64,000 bases of DNA from Lunularia cruciata (taxonomy: Eukaryota > Streptophyta > Marchantiopsida > Lunulariales > Lunulariaceae). Of this stretch, positions 47,181-59,530 are shown piece after piece (within the stretch, counting starts at the first letter, position 1; the number at the start of each line of letters is the position of its first letter). The notes under the pieces were generated by a model. The model saw only the letters and a list, made by a program, of their open reading frames with translations, ran no database searches and was not told the DNA's origin. The stretch spans positions 16,618,501 to 16,682,500 of the forward strand of contig OX419761.1 of NCBI GenBank assembly GCA_948567375.1. The letters run 5' to 3'. A program made the translations under genes and the position numbers.

Positions 47181-50091
47181 CTTTGATATTTTAAGCAGTA
47201 AATTGAAAATTCATAACATAATATTAATCGATCTATTCATTTTTGGTATGATTCCTTTATTGAAGTTATTTGAAAATGGTAAAACTAAGAAAAACTCAAT
47301 TTCATGATTTTGAATGTATGAAGCTCAAATGAACTAAGAGTTTAGTTAATTTTTTTTAAGGTTGATGGTAGTTGTAAATTAGTACTTTGTTAGTATTTCT
47401 TTTTGGTTATATATGTATAATATATCATCATTTATAGTATGTAAAAGTTTTAAAAAACTTAACTATGGAATTGTAAGCTTTCCTCTATATTGATTTTCAT
47501 CTATGATTAAAATTTAATAAATAAAATATACTAATAATCTCAATCCTGACATAGGTATATTTTTGTTGTATCGTCAGCAAGTTTTGAGTTTGGGTTCTAT
47601 AAAATAAAATGTGCAAGCAAAGAAATTCACATTCTTATTTTTATTTTATTTTATTTTAAATAAATAAATACATAATTGGTCTATGTGCATATTTTAGAAT
47701 CTACATTTTTTGTCTATAAAAATTAATGCTTTCATGTGGTACATCAATTATGGGTAATGCAATTGTGCAAAATTGAGCTTAATTTGACCATCTAAAATCT
47801 ATGAGTGGTTAAAAGAATAAATTTGCACCTTGTTTTCTCCATTCTTGGAGTTAGAGATTTTTAAAATTATAAATATCCCAGCATTGACAATTACTACAGT
47901 CAAGATAAATAAACTCATTTTTAGTAATTTTTATATTTTTTAAATATAAGCTTTTTCAAGTTGTTCGGTGCAAGTAATTATCAAGAGTCATGGTTATTGT
48001 GATTATATAGTTGTTGATTTTATTTATCAATCCTACTTTTCACATATCTATGTTTAAAAAGAATTTGCTTTCAAGAGAAATTTTTAGGTTTTATAAGAAA
48101 AACGGTAAATTGATTAGTAAAAATTTGTCAAATTTTGAACATATTTTGCAGTTAGTGCCCCTACAAAATGAAGAGATGTTTTATCTAACCACATATTTAG
48201 GCACCGGCCGTTATGAGCAGCTGCCAAAGCAAGATTGTGGTATTGCAAATGGACGTTGTTTCTTGATGGTTATTTTTAAAAAAAGGTGATAGCTTTGCCC
48301 ATCTTTTTGCTTATAGTTATCATCTTTGCCATGGCATAATTTGAATTGTTTTGGAGGTACAGTTAAGGTCACTAGGAGAAGATCTAAGTTACCCAGGAGT
48401 TATATAATCATATGAGAGAAAATTTCTAGAAGGTAGTTTTCCATTATGGCAATATTCCCTGGTAATTATACTTTAAGAGGGTTACCAAATGTTTCTGATC
48501 CAAGTTACTGTTTGACTTGAGTAAAATGCTAATATTCAAACTGAAAGTGACAAAGAAAATAAAATTGAGAAAGAAAATCAAATTCTCACGGTGAACAACT
48601 TGGAGAGAACGCGAAATAAAATAAGCAGTAATTTGCTTTTCTTGAAGTAAGCATAATATGTTTTGGGATATTGACTTCATTTTGTGAACGAGCATATTTT
48701 CAAGCCTATAAAATACCAGAAACGTCTACTTTAAACTGCACTAAAGAGTCAAACAAAACTGAGAAACGTTTCTACAGAAGAGTGATGTCAAACGTCACTG
48801 AGATTATTTTGAATATAACATGGATCAGATGGATATTTTGGCATCCGTAATGGTTTATAGAGATCCTATAACACAAAATTACGGAGGCCATATATATTTC
48901 GTCTTGAAACTACCAATTTTCATGATATACGTTTGAAGCTTTGTTAAATCTCCCCACCTGAGTATGAAACGTCTTGTCTACAGCACCTGTACTTTCGCGT
49001 TAACTTGTGTAATTTGCTAGAGTTAGAAAGCATCCGCAGATTGTTTACACACCTCGCCGATATCGAGTTGCGATAGAGAAGGTTCCTGCTTTTTGTTGTG
49101 GAGTTTTAAGTGATTCGATATCTAGACATCTAACAGATTTTGTATACCGTGAGCTCCTCGATATAGTCGTCACTCAACGACCTAGGTATAGGATCACGAA
49201 TCTAATCAGGTGACGTTTCCCTAGCTCTAAGAGCTATACTGTATCAGCTCTTCCTTATCTTCAATGATCTGCTGTCAAGTTCTAATGGTGCTTGCTTATG
49301 ATCTGCTCGAAGTTATTCTGAAAAAAAGTTGTGAACAGGAGTACAGCATACAGGAAAATTCAAGCTAATCGTCAAAAGGTGAGGATTTCCAGGTTGCGAC
49401 TAGATTGACTGCTAGAATCTCATTATCTGTCATGGCCAAGCAAGATCTATTAGATAGCATGCTAGGGTAGGGGAAGAAATGATAGAACGGTGAGCACGTT
49501 ATATAAAGAATGATAAATGAGCAGTCGTCACCATCATCTTCGTGATGAGGAGTCAGGACCTTATGTTATTGAGAATGTGTACCAACGTACTCAACTTGGC
49601 CACTCGCATCCGACGTTACCTTAATGTTCTAGTTGCTAGCTTTTGCATTATCATGTGAATGTGGAGCACGAACACCTTGAAAACTGTGAGCTAATCATAC
49701 GTTGGTCTCAGTTCTGTTGTCAAGAAAAGACTGTCATGACTTGGGTACGATCTCTTGTGAGTCACAGCCGAGTTGCTCATTCCCTAATTGTAAGCTCTGT
49801 GAATTTCTCTCTATGATTCACAGAGAAGAGGGTTTTCCGAGCTTATAAATGAGATTCCCGTACTCTTGTCGTAGTTTAATGAATTTGGATAGCTTGAAAT
49901 TGTGCTAGACATCAACCCAGTGTGTTCTATATCAAGTTATTGATGTAAGATCTTAATTGATTATGCAAAATTGAAGTTAAACTTTCGCAAAAGTTAGTCT
50001 CTCGTGAATGTAAGAATTTTACTTCTAACCATGAAAATCAAATACCTCCAACTTAACTGGCCTTAATAATCATTCTTCCCGGTCCAAAGGC
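47181..50091. other. AT-rich intergenic DNA, no gene recognised
   Basis: A 92-codon plus-strand frame (48,011-48,289) contains LVPLQNEEMFYLTTYLGTGR, which reads like protein, but I cannot assign it and it lacks obvious partner exons. The rest has only short frames and A/T runs. Confidence 0.35.
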
Positions 50092-50095
50092 CATC

Positions 50096-50511
50096 ATTAG
50101 GGAGTACGAATACTCGAATTATAAAATGGCAAAAGGCGGATTCCGCAACCAAATTCTGCAATATTAAATTTGACAGTTTGGCATTTAGAAGGTAGAATTT
50201 AATAGTTTTACATATATAATGTGAAATTAGACAATTTTACATACAATTTCACACTAGAGCATATCACCATTAAATTGGATCGGGTAGTTTATAGGAGTAT
50301 CCAGTAGGAATTCAAGACATTTATTCACACGCAGGTGAATGAATGTTAAACCCATTTAAATTTAAATGTGGATTATCAGTGAAAAGCGAATTAAAGATGG
50401 ATTATCACTTAAAAGCGGAATTCCGCACTTTTTATGGAATATTTTAGTGGATTAGAAAAGAGCGGAGTTCAGCTGCGGAATGCGGAATTCCGAGTATGTG
50501 TACTCCCTAAT
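50096..50511. mobile_element. MITE-like element with terminal inverted repeats (416 bp)
   Basis: The ends are inverted: ATTAGGGAGTACGAATACTC on the left and, on the opposite strand at the right, ATTAGGGAGTACACATACTC. CATC flanks both sides (50,092-50,095 and 50,512-50,515) and may be the target duplication; a TA duplication with a shorter inverted repeat is the alternative. There is no coding capacity. Internal GCGGATTCCGCA and GCGGAATTCCGC palindromes occur near both ends. The superfamily is uncertain. Confidence 0.65.
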
Positions 50512-50519
50512 CATCATAT

Positions 50520-52260
50520 TATTCAATGCTAGTGTATTCAGTGCGTATATAGATTTGCTTTGAGTATTCCAATTTCTTTCTAAGTAACATTGCTTATCCC
50601 ACATCCTGACCCGTTAAGCAAGAACCGCATCCCGTTCCCAACCAAAAGAGCGAGGCGACCAATGCACACCACAAGAGACAAGATGGTGCATGACAAGGGG
50701 TAGACCGTTCGCCTCTCCCCAAGATTCAATTATGTGATTTTTAACTGCAACAACTTAAATATTCTTGAATATCCGCTATTGGAAGTGAAGTTCTCGCGGA
50801 TGCTTGCACCGAACTTGCACTCCATTTGAGATTAAGTTTTGTACATGTAGTTCTTTGCATTGAGGAGACACATCAACGAATGGCTTACATGACAGTGCGA
50901 ACGTAGTCGACTCGCGTGTAAGCAACCCACGGTTGTACCTAGTCTTTTTTACTTATTTGTAGTGTGAATTCCATTCCGTCGTTGCATTCATCTTCAATTC
51001 AACTATATCGTCACGAGATCTCCCGCAGGTTTTATAAAGTTGCATTCTTCCAAATTGCTAGATACTCTCTTGCACCTTCATGTAAACAGTGGTTGCAGAT
51101 TATTCGCTGTAGAATGTCCTACGCGGTCGCCTTTCGTATCTCATGTAAGGAAATTGCAGAAACGATACTATGTTAAGTTGCACCAATCTGCCTCAAGTCA
51201 GAGAGAGATTGATGACATCCTTGGCAACCCCGCGCTCAAAAGATGCCCATCTTCTGGGTGCGCATCGAGGAACTCTCACATGACTGACACATCAAACATC
51301 TTATGGATCCACAATAATATCCTATCAGAAGGTCTCAGACCATCTGAGCAAATCCTTGCACGTAAATCTGAAGATGTGATTCTTGCGCCAAATCCACGAG
51401 CATAATAATTCCACTTTTACGCTCATGACCTCGATTACTTTTAAATCTGAATTCAAAAAGTATACTTGGACTTTCAGTTCTGTTCTCAAAATCAAACAAT
51501 GAACTCAAAACTGCGAACTTTATTGGGAACATAAACTACAACCTACTATCGTATTTTCAAGAAACTGCAAGCATAATTCTTCCAAACAGGTGCAAGGGAA
51601 TGTCTGACAACGTGTGAAGCCATTCAATTGCACCAGAAATCCTTGGCTGCGGGGCCCTATTAAACTTAAAACCAAAGGGAGGATAAACATTTAGACACTT
51701 TTGGACTCGTACAGCCCATTGGCTCCCAAGTCCGTAACTTTACATGATAAGCAATTGGGCCGAAGAAAAATATCCGAAGAACGATCTAATTCATAATCTA
51801 CACCATTGAGGAAAAGTGATGAATTTTACTGTACCTTCAGGTAGCTTCTTTGCCCAGTACCTGAACCTAGGATATTGTGCCTGGAGTCGACCACACATAC
51901 ATGAAGTACAGGATACTTTCTAAAGACCCATAATGTACCTACAGACTTGGATTTTTAAGGAGTGCATGAACTTTATATGATTGATCTGACTATAGATTCC
52001 TAATATAGCGTGGCACCACAAATATTTGGATGCTCATGTTCAGACTAGCAACAGTTCGAACTAGATTCCTGTGCCAAGATGATGAACAGTATTCATACAA
52101 GATCGTACAGCATGTGAGACTCTGAGGAGAGACTCCGACAGTGACATTCAATTTAATTGATATAGACTTTGCCATGGCATACTGCGCTTGTAGATGGAGC
52201 ATTGAACTCAATGCTTACTTGGACGTAGACAACCGCACGGAATTTTGGAAGTTGGCACCC
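50520..52260. other. No gene recognised
   Basis: Short frames on both strands without recognisable domains. ACGCGGTCGCCTTTCG at 51,121-51,136 equals the extreme 3' end of the LINE tail, but the preceding sequence does not match, so it is not called as a copy. Confidence 0.4.
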
Positions 52261-52272
52261 AGTTTAAGACTT

Positions 52273-52386
52273 TCCTCTTAACGATACTATTGGGGCTTGT
52301 GTCTTTTTCATTTTACCCTTGTGTCTTCTCCTTGTACGGCTTGACGTCCTTCCCATCCTTCTTTTTATCACACGCGGTCGCCTCCA
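52273..52386 (+). mobile_element. 5'-truncated LINE insertion (tail copy 3) with 12-bp target duplication
   Basis: The segment contains CTATTGGGGCTTGTGTC, TTGTACGGCTTGA, TTCCCATCCTTC and CACGCGGTCGCC in the order of the LINE tail. It is flanked by perfect AGTTTAAGACTT repeats at 52,261-52,272 and 52,387-52,398. The GATGGG arm of the hairpin is partly lost, so this copy is more decayed than the one at 40.4 kb. Confidence 0.82.
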
Positions 52387-52398
52387 AGTTTAAGACTT

Positions 52399-53676
52399 AT
52401 GTGAAATCCTCTGTATTTCCCATGAGAAATCAAACGATACTCCATAGTAGGAGCCAGTACACAAGGACACATATTTATACCACCTTCTCAAGATTCTTTA
52501 CATAGACCGTATTTTGGAAACACCAACAATTCTTTGAGATGGTTTAGTAACCTGAGATTGATCACATTGTCAAAGGAGTTCTATAAGATTGAGATTATAC
52601 CGACATGACCTTGACATTGCACGAAGTATCGCTAAACAGCGACTTAGAGGACCTGGTGATATACATCATATCCTCTCACAAACTAGAAAAATTCCAACGA
52701 AATTGTTAACTCATATTAGCGACAAGATTAGTCACTTTTGTTGGGAACCAAAATGAGAGAGAAAAAATATTGATGTCGAAGCTTGTGTTCTTTTGTGGTG
52801 ATCTGACGTTTTTGAGATCCGTGTAACTTCAAAAACAAAATCCGGTAGTTTAAACTCATGTTTCAAATACATCCCCCAAATCTGGAGATGGATTTGAGGA
52901 TAGAGAGGCGAGAGGGAAAGAGAGAGGAACGGAGAGAGTAACATACTCAGGTCGGACATATTAATTGAGTGCTGTCCACTCCCGATAAGTGCAATGCGTC
53001 CATTCAGGCCTTGAGATTGCAATACTGGAAGTTTCACATTCATCCAGAAACAGTATAGTTCAAACTTTTGGAAAGATAAGATTTTCTCAAATTTCGACGT
53101 GTTAAACAAGTTGACTTACTTTTGATTAGCGATTACTGTTTGGAACAGTATGAAACGTTTGATGTCAAATTTGGCATGTATAAATCGTATTTGGATAAAA
53201 AAATTGTACGATAACTGAATCCTTAATTATAGAAGAATTCTACTCAGAAATATACTTAGAGTGTAACTTTTCGACGTTCCATTGCAGTTACGCAGAGTGC
53301 ACTTTATTGCACTTGCTCCTCTAGTTGGTTTTTTTTGCACCGAAACTCATTGCGCATGTCTACAGTTGCACTTATAGCGAATGAACTGTATTCTCTTCTC
53401 CTTCTACCGGCTTCTACCGGTTCTCTTTCTGCGGAGGAATGGAAAATTATTTTGATCATGGGCCAGGTGGCACAGTACTACCTTCAACATTCATGATCAC
53501 CGGTACATCTTCTGAACTGTCTCGTAATATAAACCTAAACATAAAGCAAAGACCATACAGACTTTTTGGCTTGGATCTTTCAATTTGCTCATAAAGTCAG
53601 ACTGTGTGTTCGACTTTATGACTTGGACTTTCCGATTTACATAGTTCAATAGTTCAGATATCATAGATGCGGTAGT
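52399..53676. other. No gene recognised
   Basis: Contains a purine-rich patch at about 52,895-52,940 (AGAGAGGAACGGAGAGAG). Short minus-strand frames have no recognisable domain. Confidence 0.4.
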
Positions 53677-53789
53677 GCAAATTTCTCATTTCAATAAAAT
53701 AGAATCTAACCCCATTTTGATCTCTTTTGTTTCTTCCTTGTACGGTTTGATGGGTCTTCCCATAGTGCGTGTGATCTACGGGTCGCCTT
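53677..53789 (+). mobile_element. 5'-truncated LINE insertion (tail copy 4)
   Basis: GCAAATTTCTCAT, ACCCCATTTTGATCTC, TTGTACGGTTTGATGGGTCT and GGGTCGCCTTA follow the order of the LINE tail, with a small deletion in the first stem-loop. The second stem is kept as GATGGG-TCTT-CCCAT. No target duplication could be assigned. Confidence 0.65.
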
Positions 53790-54030
53790 ACTCACACAAG
53801 CAAAGACAAGCCCCTGAAGAAGTACCCCTAAAGGAGGTACTGCCTGTTCATAAGAATGAAGATTTTTAATTCTCCTTGACGCAAGGAGCAAACGTGAAAA
53901 CAGATTCCAAACCCTGAAAAGGCAGAAGTTAGTAACCATAGTGAGGTCATGTAAAAATGCGCCTGAGAATGGAGTTTGAATGACTCAAACAGTGACGCAC
54001 ACAACGACGACCTTTGGTATTGGTACAGAG

Positions 54031-54269
54031 ACCCATGAATTTTGTCGGGGATTTACTTTTCCGCTACCGAGATCCGTGACTGGTAAATCGGAACCCTCTA
54101 CTAAGTGCTGAATATAGGTCTACAAGTCGATCACGGACATAGTGTGCGCCCGAAACACTATGTCCGTGATCGACTTGTAGCCCTATATTCAGCACTTAGT
54201 AGAGGGTTCCAATTTACCAGTCACGGATCTCGGTAGCGGAAAAGTAAATCCCCGACAAAATTCATGGGT
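54031..54269. repeat. Near-perfect long hairpin: 115-bp arms, 9-nt loop
   Basis: The left arm (54,031-54,145, starting ACCCATGAATTTTGTCGGGG) and right arm (54,155-54,269, ending AAAATTCATGGGT) are inverted copies of equal length with only two mismatches. The loop is GCGCCCGAA. Any transcript through it would fold into long, almost uninterrupted double-stranded RNA. Neither arm encodes a recognisable protein and no clear target duplication flanks it. It may be a foldback transposon, a young inverted-duplication small-RNA locus, or an assembly artefact; the sequence alone does not decide. Confidence 0.9.
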
Positions 54270-56070
54270 ACTCTAGTGAAAGATTATGAGGTGTGTGTAA
54301 AAGTTCTCCATCAAATTCATATGACTGAGACCATTTCCTAAATTTAGTTATTTCTATGTCGATTGTTCGATGTAACTTGCTTGTAAAATTTTCTTTAAAA
54401 CTGTATGAATTCATTCAATTTTGGTAGCAGACTGGCTTTACAGGATATAGACTATCCGATTAGGATAAACTGAATTTCCGTAGCGATACAGTAAATTCTC
54501 AAATTGAAACTACCAATGCATCGTGCATTGGCGGACTAAGGCGAGTAAACTAAGCGGACAAGGCAAAGGGTACTGACTGTCATCCTACAAAGTAGGCTTC
54601 AGCGGATGGTACATCTTCAGTCGAGTAAAGTGGATTATCCCCCCATCCACCATGAGAATTTTCTGCGTGATGACACCAAAAAGTTATCATATATTCTCTC
54701 CATTCAAATGAGCTGTATTCGTTCAACCTTTTAGTGTGCGTCCGAAATACATCAATTGCGTCTTAAGACCAAAACATTTCATTGGATGATCAAACGACGT
54801 GCATTAGCAGGAGAATCAACACATTAGCTCACCCACGTGTGCATGGTAGGGCCTTGTTTCGAACCCAATCGGCCGCATGGCGTGGCGTGCAGTAGGAGCA
54901 ATTTAGGGGACCTTTCTTTGCATTCTTGTTCCCAGTTGTTGCGATAAGCAAGATTAGCACGTGCTCACTCGGGAAGAATTGGATATTATTGGCGGATTCT
55001 CTCCTTCTTACTTCGTACTCCATTCCTCTACATGCGCAATATTCTATTTCCTGTCTTGCGCTGGTGCTCTTCTCAACCGGTCTGTGCATCCGGAATAATA
55101 AGTTGGGTTTCATCAGACTACCCCAGGCTTCTAACTGATTCTGTCTGGTAGTCTTCTTCCACACTAACTTTTAAGAGCTGAAATGTAGTCCGCCGAGTCT
55201 TACCCATCAAAGTGACAAATTCATCTACTGTATGGAAGTGAATAAAAGACTGAAGCTGAACCCAGAAAAAGGCAACCCCTTTGAATAAAATGACCTTTCC
55301 TCCTACAAAGACCTTTTCTCTTCTTGCGGACCACATGTTTCTTTTATTGGTCCCCTCGTCATGTTTCTCTTACTGAACTCATGCATGATGTCTTTCCTAA
55401 TAAAAAGTTGCTCCTAGCCAAACATCTCAATTATATTCTCACGTCGGGCCTGATATGACAAAGATGTGATTGCGTCTAATGAAGACGAACCACAACATTG
55501 GTGCACTTCCTGAAGGTGGATTGTGTTCCTGAACAAATGCTGCATACGCTGTCTCCAATACTCTACGATCGAGAGCATCAATCACATGGTGCCTCGGAGC
55601 TACGGGGATTCAAGCAATTGACAACCATCTCCGGCTGACTATCTGGAGCGTACACTGGCTACTTGCAACACTTCTTTCCACCAGAACCACGTGAGGAGGT
55701 GGCCAGGATTATATTTTTACAAGTCTTTTAAAATTAAGGTCCATTACATTGCTTTCACATCTAGGCTAACGTTAAGAGAGTTCACTATTTGATCGAGAAA
55801 CGGCCAACGCTCCATATACATTCGTGACGTATCGAAGTCAAACAACAACTCACTTTTCTTTTCTTAGAGATTCGAGTTGAAGAGTCGCATGTTGCCAGTC
55901 TCGCCTGCCAAGCTTTCCCCTTTCTCTTACCGCAAGACGCGTATATTTAGCAGCAAACTACGACTTCGTTGGATCCTATATGCACTTTTCCTCTTTTCAT
56001 GCGATTTTGACTAGCCAAGACGGCAACTGCATTGTATATTGAATATGCTTCCCACAAAATGTGCTGGTAT

Positions 56071-56095
56071 GTCTTTATGATGACATCATAAAGAC
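56071..56095. repeat. Perfect 25-bp palindrome (12-bp arms, 1-nt centre)
   Basis: GTCTTTATGATG and CATCATAAAGAC are perfect inverted copies around a single A. It is not next to any recognised gene. Confidence 0.85.
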
Positions 56096-56295
56096 CTCCC
56101 CGAAGGAACAAACTCTGGACGGCCTTCGCTTGGGCATGATAAAAGTTAGTCAAGTTTGTGCTACTATAAACCAAAAGCGTCTCGAGTAAACGTTACGCAT
56201 ATGGGATAACAAGAAGGATGAGATGGCCATATTAAGTCTTATAAGGATAAAATTTAAGAGATAAAGTCGTAACCTTGTGTGATACTTTGAGATCT

Positions 56296-56334
56296 TGGTT
56301 GTAGCAGCTCTGCTCGCCAGAGCTGCTGCAACCA
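56296..56334. repeat. Stem-loop with 17-bp arms and 5-nt loop
   Basis: TGGTTGTAGCAGCTCTG and CAGAGCTGCTGCAACCA are inverted with one mismatch, which would be a G-U pair in plus-strand RNA; the loop is CTCGC. The stem is GC-rich in an AT-rich setting. Confidence 0.8.
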
Positions 56335-56691
56335 GGAGGATAAGAAATAATCCCTACCAAAGCTTCATTGTGTGTGGGATTTATAATCCCACCGTCGGCT
56401 TGGACCATATGAATTTGCTACATCTCATGTCATCTACATTGTATATCCACACCCCCTACCAAGTATCCACACTATATTTTTAGGGAAATTATATTTGCAC
56501 CCCCTTTTTGAATATTACACCCCTTCTACATTTTGAACATTCGGCTTGCTTCTGGTCTGGATGGAGAGAGGATGCACATATAATTTCCCTATGTTATTAG
56601 CATTATGGAAAGTTATCATTTGTCCTCCAAAAGCACAACGACATGTATAGACCTTGTTGTAACTAAGGGAATACTACACTCATAAATAGAT

Positions 56692-56955
56692 AATGAAGAT
56701 GAAAATAAGACCAAACCTAACTAAAATCTTATTGCTATAAAGAAAAAAGCTAATGAAGATGCAAATTAGAAGACAAACCCAAAAAGAAAGAAACTCATTG
56801 TTATAGAAAAAATACAACACTCATAAGTAAGATGCAAATAGGAGGACCAACCCTAAGTAACATCTTTTTGTTGTATAGAAAGTACCTAATGAAGATGCAG
56901 ATTGGAGGACCAAACCTAAGCAAAACCTCATTGCTATAGAGAAAGCACCTAGTGC
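56692..56955. repeat. Tandem repeat, about 64-bp unit, four copies
   Basis: Each unit follows the plan GAAGATGCAAAT-AGGAGGACCAAACCTAA, then CTCATTGCTATAGA, then AAAGCACCTAATG. Copies vary by substitutions and small indels. Confidence 0.75.
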
Positions 56956-57294
56956 AAGTGCAAGTTTAGATACCATAAGGTTGAGCTCGGATCCAAGAGC
57001 AAAGATGTGCACTAGTAGTACAAGGCTTGGAAGAATCTAAAGACTAAAAGTTATTGGCCTATCAAGAAAGGCTACAAACATTTGGTACAATTGAAAGGCA
57101 AAGGATGAAGATGATCTCATGCTTGAGGAGACAAATCATTTCTTATTAGCCACATTAGTACTTGGAGAGGTAGAGGATATGTCCATCACCTCTAAGACTA
57201 GCCCATCAAAAACTAGAATTATGAGAGGAAAGAAGAGGTACAAAGAATGCCTAACTACCCAATCATGCTATAAGTTTCTCTCCTTCATAGTAGG

Positions 57295-57707
57295 TGTAAA
57301 GGACTGGAATACAAGAGTGGAAAATCACTTTTGTATTCTCAAGTGAAGGAAACTTGGAAAACCTAGCATGAGCTTGGGTTTTGGTATTTATAGCAAACAT
57401 GCAATGCTCTTGGGAAGCTTCCTTGAAGTTGCATTCTTAGAATGCAAGCTAAGCTAGCCGGGAAGCTTCACAAGAAACTTTCTTCTAGAAGTTATCTACT
57501 TGGCATGCAAGCTAAGCTAGCAAAGAAGCTTCCATACAAATTTTCTTCTAGAAACCGTCTACTTGGTATACACGTTACACAACACTTGGAATGTATCAAG
57601 ATGTTTCCTAGATGCTTCTAGAACAATTTTAGAATACTTGGCTAATTTGGCATATCTGCTAACCCATTAGCCTCTACTAACTAGTTTGCTAACTCCATAT
57701 TTTTACA
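57295..57707 (-). repeat. Solo LTR related to the gypsy element
   Basis: It starts TGTAAAGGACTGG and ends CCATATTTTTACA, matching both termini of the LTRs at 16.9 and 22.1 kb. Shared internal blocks are CCTAGCATGAGCTT, the minus-strand TATA box (GCTATAAATACC), CAAGCTAAGCTAGC and many AAGCTTC repeats. No internal domain or partner LTR is nearby and no target duplication was found. It is clearly diverged from the complete element and probably arose by LTR-LTR recombination. Confidence 0.8.
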
Positions 57708-58150
57708 ATAAGTCACCTTAGGTAAGGCCTCAACACAAAATCAATAGAGATCTCTATCTATAAATAATGCACTAATCAAATGCTCAAAATTATTTGGTCA
57801 ATGATATCACTAAAGACTCCTTTAATACTCCTATTAAAGGTTGAAAGGAAGGTCCTAGAAGAATGTATTGTATTACAAATAGAAATAATGCCATGCTTGT
57901 CTCTCACTCAAAGGATATCTCTTGACAGTTTGACAAGAAGGTCAAGTAATGAGGAATCATGCTATAAATAAAGATATTTCAAAGCATGTCTCTCAACCAA
58001 GAGATACCTCTTTTGACAATTTGTGTATAATCCATATGCTAGAACAAAAAGTAAGTTGATCTCAAACACCATCAAAGATAAAAGTGAAAAATCACTCATT
58101 ATCTCTCACTTACTCTCCAAATCTCTTTGTCACTTTTAAGATCACTCATT
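57708..58150. other. No gene recognised; short direct repeat
   Basis: The motif GTCTCTCA-CAAGAGATACCTCTTGACA recurs in diverged form at about 57,898 and 57,980. Nothing else is recognised. Confidence 0.4.
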
Positions 58151-58169
58151 CACTCTCTTTTGCCAAAAC

Positions 58170-58385
58170 TAAAAATACTCCAAAATAGCTCATAAGGAAA
58201 CACTTCAATATTATCAACTTTAGAACAACTTTGTGAAATCACTAGATTGTTCATTTGCCTAGAAGCAATCTCTATGATACTCATAATAACACTAGACAAG
58301 CATGTTAAGGAGAGGTGTAGGGCCATACATAATGCATGGGCAAAAAGTGACCTATCAAGATATAATAGCTTCTCCAAAAGGATAC
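58170..58385 (-). mobile_element. Third LINE scrap of the same family
   Basis: Minus-strand reading gives LYLDRSLFAHALCMALHLSL with SSVIMSIIEIASRQMN, which aligns with LCLDRSLFAQALCIALHFSS of the LINE at about 8,690-8,800. The two DNA sequences share long near-identical runs such as CTTGATAGGTCACTTTTTGC. Only about 200 bp are recognisable. Confidence 0.7.
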
Positions 58386-59530
58386 TCCAAGATATCCATG
58401 ATACTATAATTATATTTCCTTTCTAGTGTAGAATATTATAAACATAAAGAGGAAATATTATTGTGAATGGAACAAGCTATATACAAAAACTGTACTACTC
58501 GTATTGCTTTGCTATACTCTCCAATCTAACCCAATATATTATACTGTCATAATCACATGGAATTTATAGTATTTTGAGACTTGAAACTATATCAAAAAAG
58601 TGTACCTCAATAGATTCCTCTTGTAAGGTAGTACAATCTTCAACTTAGAATCTCCAAAATTAGAAGACATCTTTTTCAGTTACACACCCTTTTCTACCAT
58701 AATAATGACAATAGCATAGAAGTTCAAGAAAAAAGAAGCATGGTAATGCATCTAATCTGTATTTTCTATTTCTTATATGGATCTTTATCACTATGAGGTA
58801 AGAGTCTATTACACACCTAGCATAGCATATCTTGCTAATTTTTAAATCGTCACACATAGAAAATGAAGCAATAGCTAGAACAAAAAAATGGATTCCATAT
58901 TTCCCAAAGTTATAAAACTACAACCCATTCACATCCCACCTCATATGAATAAATGTCAACTCTCAAAACACTAACAACTATAAATACTCAGATTTTCTAT
59001 TTTCCATATGTGCAATTTTTTAATTACACTATAATAATGCCAAAGTATAGAAATTTATAGAGTTAAAAAAAGATAACTATCCATGGCCTACAAAAGTAAT
59101 CACTAAAATATCAAAATATACTCATATAGAATTTCTCAGAATTCCTCGTACCCTTAATTTGGATATTAAGTAAACCAAATTGAGAAAGAAACACAAAAAA
59201 GTATTTACTTATAACCTAATGTACACTTTGAAACTAAACGCTGCAATTGCAAGTGCTCATGCAAGTGCAAGCAGATTCAAATATATTCAGATACAACTAT
59301 AGTTCTTGTTCACATTTGTGCGTGTATGTACCAAGTGGATATGTCGCAGTGGTACTTATGTAATTTCTGACCTTATAGGAGTATTTTTGAAATATCCGCA
59401 ACTTAGAAGAATACCCTATTTTTGCAACTCCGGTCCAGACCTTAGCCATATTAAAGACCCTGATTCCATCAGGGACCGTATTCCGCAACTTTGATTATGT
59501 GCTTGACTGAAGTGTATTCTCCAGTGCCGG
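58386..59530. other. AT-rich DNA, no gene recognised
   Basis: Short frames without domains. Confidence 0.4.

Larger units (their letters stand above)
54270..56690. other. No gene recognised; short palindromes
   Basis: Short frames only. Two compact inverted repeats are listed separately (56,071-56,095 and 56,296-56,334). No transposon ends were identified. Confidence 0.4.

Noticed and set aside
51121-51136. Possible LINE tail copy (ACGCGGTCGCCTTTCG)
   Set aside because: Only the last 16 bases match; upstream stem-loops are absent and no target duplication is seen.
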